Assembly: GCA_937930235.1 (NCBI GenBank)
Contig: CALGLJ010000090.1
Span: 1 to 45,154, forward strand
Reading direction: 5' to 3'
Source of the DNA: an uncultured Verrucomicrobiales bacterium
Lineage (GTDB): Bacteria > Verrucomicrobiota > Verrucomicrobiia > Verrucomicrobiales > Akkermansiaceae
Length of the DNA: 45,154 bases
Shown here: one piece after another, positions 42,541-45,154 of the stretch
How the letters are laid out: each line of letters opens with the position of its first letter
Position numbering within the stretch: position 1 is the stretch's first letter
Program-made: the position numbers and the translations under genes
Notes under the pieces: generated by a model
Database searches by the model: none
What the model saw: only the letters and a program-made list of their open reading frames with translations
What the model was told of the DNA's origin: nothing

Positions 42541-45126
42541 ATGAATATTTTTTACCGATTTCTTCTGATTAATTCGACAATTTGTTCATTCGCATGGGCT
42601 CAAGATCACGACCACCAAGATCACGATCATCACGATCATTCGCATGGAGAGCCGGTCGATGAAGCCACACTCAAAGCGAATCTTGAGAAATGGGAAAAAT
42701 GTCTTAAAGAAAGAAATTTGAACGAAAAACAGCTCGCGGTGATGGGAGCTGTTTCGAAAAGACTCGATCCTGAAGTTTTCTTAAAATTATCGAAGGCAAG
42801 ACAAGATCTGCTCATTCAATACTCCGAAGATTTATCAACTGACCGGGGGGTTCCTCGTTTGTGTTGGGCTCCCGATACTCCAGACGAAGTTTTTGAAGCA
42901 TTTCACGTCGCGGAGGAAGTGGCGAATGAAATCAATGGGATGCTGCCCCAGGATCCACAAGAAGCGCGACAGATCTCTGATACGAATCGATGGAGCCAAA
43001 CTGCGGTGAATGGTTCAAATCAAAATGTGCAGGGCAGACCCGTCACTCTGACTTGGAGTATTGTCCCAGATGGAACCACGGTCCCAGCGTTCTCAATTGG
43101 AAATCAGGAACCCAGTAACTTGAGAGCTCGCCTTGCGGACATCTTTGGTGGATCTGCCACCGCACCAGCAGAAGATCAGAGCTGGTTTTCCCTTTTTGAT
43201 GATACCTTTCAGAATATCGCAGCAAACAGCGGGCTTTCTTATCAATATGAGCCCAATGATGATGGAGCGACTATTTCAAACTCCTCATTCACAAACCGTG
43301 GTGTTCTCGGAGTGCGAGGAGACATCCGTATTTGTGGTCGACGAATTGATGGCAATGGAAGTGTTCTGGCCTTCAATTTTTTTCCAAGCTCGGGGGATAT
43401 GGTGTTGGATACGGCCGATAACTTTTTCGCTACAACTAGTGCCAGAGGGTTTCGTAATGTGATCGAACACGAACATGGGCATGGATTGGGACTGCCTCAT
43501 GTTTGTCCAAGGAATCAAACGAAGCTGATGGAGCCTTTTATTAGCACTCGTTTCGATGGCATTCAGTTTGACGAGATTTATTCATTGAACCGTTTGTATG
43601 GGGATTTTTTCGAGAAACACAACGAGAGCCGAAATAATGATTCTGTCGCTAATGCAACTCCTCTTTCGGTAACGCTCGATCAGGATTTTGCAGGGCCAGT
43701 TTTTTTAAGTATTGATGATAATAGCGATACAGATTTTTATTTACTCCCAAATCTCTCGGAGAATATCGGCATCACTTTCACGGTAAATCCTAGTGATGAT
43801 ATTTATCTCGAAGGCGGGCAAAATCGGGATGGGAGCTGCTCTGCGGGGACAACTTTTAATTCCAACGAAATTCACGACCTTGATATCGCGATCATCGGGC
43901 CTGATCAAAGCACGGTCCTGCGAAGCGCTTCCAGTAACCCACGGGGAGAAGGAGAATCCATCGTTTCCTTTACCACCCCAAGTGCTGGAAACTACTATCT
44001 CCGGGTCAGGGGTGAAAATGTCAACCGGTGCCAGCTTTACCGCATGGAAGTGTCCCTAGATCAGGATAGCGGGCCCACAATTCCTAATTCTCCGAGCAAT
44101 CTGGTGGCCATTACTTCTGGGAACAATGGCATCAGATTACAATGGGCTGATAACTCTAACAATGAAACTGCCTTTAATGTAGAGCGGCGGGCGGAAGATG
44201 AAGAAGATTTCACCTCACTAGCGATCACTGCGAGCAATGAAGACTCATTCACTGATACAACGGGAATTGCTGGCGTGAATTACTTTTACCAAGTCAACGC
44301 CATCAATGACACCCGAGTGTCTCCAAGCTCAAATCAAATCAATGCCATCGCAGTTGATCTTTCGGCAAGCTCGTATAGCTATGATCTCGGTTTATTGAAC
44401 TCACCCAAAAGCGCTGGCACGGATTTGATTTTTCCAGACACTCGAGGTGATATTTCATGGAATGGCGAGGTGATCGGCCGAGACCGTGGGGGTTCTAGTA
44501 GCGTGGATTCCTTGGACCGAGATTTTGTCTTTAGTAGTTCTGCCCGCGTCCTGGAGCATGAAATTACCAATGGCCTCTGGCTTGTGACGGTCAGATCAGG
44601 GGATGCGAATTTTGCCCATGATAATATTGCAATCCGAGCAGAGGGAGAAGAAGTGATTTCGCAGATTTCTACCATGGCAGGCTCCTTCGTAGAGAGATAC
44701 TTTCTCGTTAATGTAAATGATGGAGGACTCACGTTACGTTTTTCAGATGAAGGGGGGAGTGGCCCAAATTGGGTTTTAAACGGGCTGTCTTTTGAAAGAG
44801 TCGAAAATACCGACAGTGATGATGATGGAGATGGGTTGAATATTCTTAGCGAATTATTTTTTGGCACTGATCCTGGAGAAAATACATCTCGTAGCAGTAT
44901 CTTCAGTTTAGTCGATCTGGATGGACGCCTGAGCTATACTCGGAGTACCACGTCAAATATTGATTTCACGTATGAGTCTTCGACGAATTTGATCGATTGG
45001 TCTCCTTTTACTCCTACGCAGGGAGAAAACATTTCACCTTTAAGTAATGGGCAGGAGCAAGTGGAAATCGTCTTACCCCTTCAGCAAAATCAAACCTTCA
45101 TTCGCCTTCGCTTAACTGCTCCCTAG
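42541..45126 (+). CDS. Secreted metzincin-type metalloprotease with PPC, FN3 and carbohydrate-binding-like modules
   Basis: An 861-residue protein with a signal peptide (cleavage likely after A20 in AWA-QD) and a histidine/aspartate-rich stretch at 22-35 that could bind metal. The catalytic motif is H310-E-H-G-H314-G-L-G-L-P-H320, the long metzincin form HExxHxxGxxH, with a probable Met-turn at M330. Then come a PPC-like beta domain (about 368-505), a fibronectin type III domain (about 512-605), a galactose-binding-like module (about 610-750) and a calcium-binding-type DSDDDGDG (758-765). The C-terminal beta domain of about 90 residues resembles those of many verrucomicrobial secreted proteins. 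It likely acts outside the cell on glycoproteins or biofilm, by inference. Confidence 0.85.
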   Translation: MNIFYRFLLINSTICSFAWAQDHDHQDHDHHDHSHGEPVDEATLKANLEKWEKCLKERNLNEKQLAVMGAVSKRLDPEVFLKLSKARQDLLIQYSEDLSTDRGVPRLCWAPDTPDEVFEAFHVAEEVANEINGMLPQDPQEARQISDTNRWSQTAVNGSNQNVQGRPVTLTWSIVPDGTTVPAFSIGNQEPSNLRARLADIFGGSATAPAEDQSWFSLFDDTFQNIAANSGLSYQYEPNDDGATISNSSFTNRGVLGVRGDIRICGRRIDGNGSVLAFNFFPSSGDMVLDTADNFFATTSARGFRNVIEHEHGHGLGLPHVCPRNQTKLMEPFISTRFDGIQFDEIYSLNRLYGDFFEKHNESRNNDSVANATPLSVTLDQDFAGPVFLSIDDNSDTDFYLLPNLSENIGITFTVNPSDDIYLEGGQNRDGSCSAGTTFNSNEIHDLDIAIIGPDQSTVLRSASSNPRGEGESIVSFTTPSAGNYYLRVRGENVNRCQLYRMEVSLDQDSGPTIPNSPSNLVAITSGNNGIRLQWADNSNNETAFNVERRAEDEEDFTSLAITASNEDSFTDTTGIAGVNYFYQVNAINDTRVSPSSNQINAIAVDLSASSYSYDLGLLNSPKSAGTDLIFPDTRGDISWNGEVIGRDRGGSSSVDSLDRDFVFSSSARVLEHEITNGLWLVTVRSGDANFAHDNIAIRAEGEEVISQISTMAGSFVERYFLVNVNDGGLTLRFSDEGGSGPNWVLNGLSFERVENTDSDDDGDGLNILSELFFGTDPGENTSRSSIFSLVDLDGRLSYTRSTTSNIDFTYESSTNLIDWSPFTPTQGENISPLSNGQEQVEIVLPLQQNQTFIRLRLTAP

Positions 45127-45154
45127 GGGTAAGCGAAGTAGATGTCCCCTCTGT

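Noticed and set aside
1-45154. Search for tRNA, rRNA, CRISPR, insertion sequences, integrase or phage genes
   Set aside because: No cloverleaf-like sequence, regular spaced repeats, transposase, integrase or phage structural motifs were seen by eye on either strand.

Overview
The window looks like chromosomal DNA of a free-living, heterotrophic Gram-negative bacterium of the Verrucomicrobiota (PVC group). This is inferred from the mix of genes: ThuA and DUF1080 sugar-processing proteins, a secreted GH29 alpha-L-fucosidase, a sodium:solute symporter, an LptF/G-type permease, TonB-system-like and OmpA-like envelope proteins, long HEAT/TPR proteins, and a large secreted multidomain protein. Base composition is near balanced by eye and few genes have a strong Shine-Dalgarno site. 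No rRNA, tRNA, insertion sequence, prophage or CRISPR array was seen; gene density is high.

Layout. 1-3570: a truncated EamA transporter (minus), then a pyrimidine operon pyrR-pyrB-pyrC (plus). 3628-6764: a minus-strand operon of an LptF/G-like permease, an acidic conserved hypothetical and a DusB-type tRNA-dihydrouridine synthase. 6742-13261: a membrane-anchored helical-repeat protein, then an IscU/NifU scaffold, transaldolase and an SDR oxidoreductase on minus, a lone ExbD, and a convergent ThuA/DUF1080 pair. 13392-19177: hisC-mnmE, then a sirtuin gene translationally coupled to a HEAT/TPR protein. 19228-23928: a sodium:solute symporter, a 435-base intergenic stretch that may be the replication origin, then dnaA and dnaN. 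24049-27047: a diadenylate cyclase (c-di-AMP synthesis), a 38-residue membrane microprotein overlapping it out of frame, bioD, a small lipoprotein and an M29 aminopeptidase. 27063-30825: polA (minus) and a divergent membrane protein. 30873-35178: alpha-L-fucosidase, then a coupled set OmpA-like / HAD phosphatase / LysE exporter. 35148-39261: an M16 peptidase and an Rrf2 regulator on minus, divergent from cysE. 39341-41894: LemA and an M48 peptidase with a TerB-like tail. 41895-42540 is an AT-rich gap without a supported gene, followed by a secreted metzincin-type protease with PPC, FN3 and carbohydrate-binding-like modules.

The most interesting points are (i) the out-of-frame microprotein at 24815-24931, which resembles only the N-terminal membrane helix of a CdaR/YbbR partner of the cyclase; (ii) the dnaA upstream region, with two copies of a 14-mer, one inverted partial copy, one exact DnaA box and a terminator-like hairpin that could form an attenuator switch; (iii) an Rrf2 regulator lacking all cysteines, divergent from cysE; and (iv) the secreted metzincin with a histidine-rich N-terminus and a sugar-binding-like module. 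None of these amounts to a demonstrated new system; most of the window is housekeeping and envelope biology.
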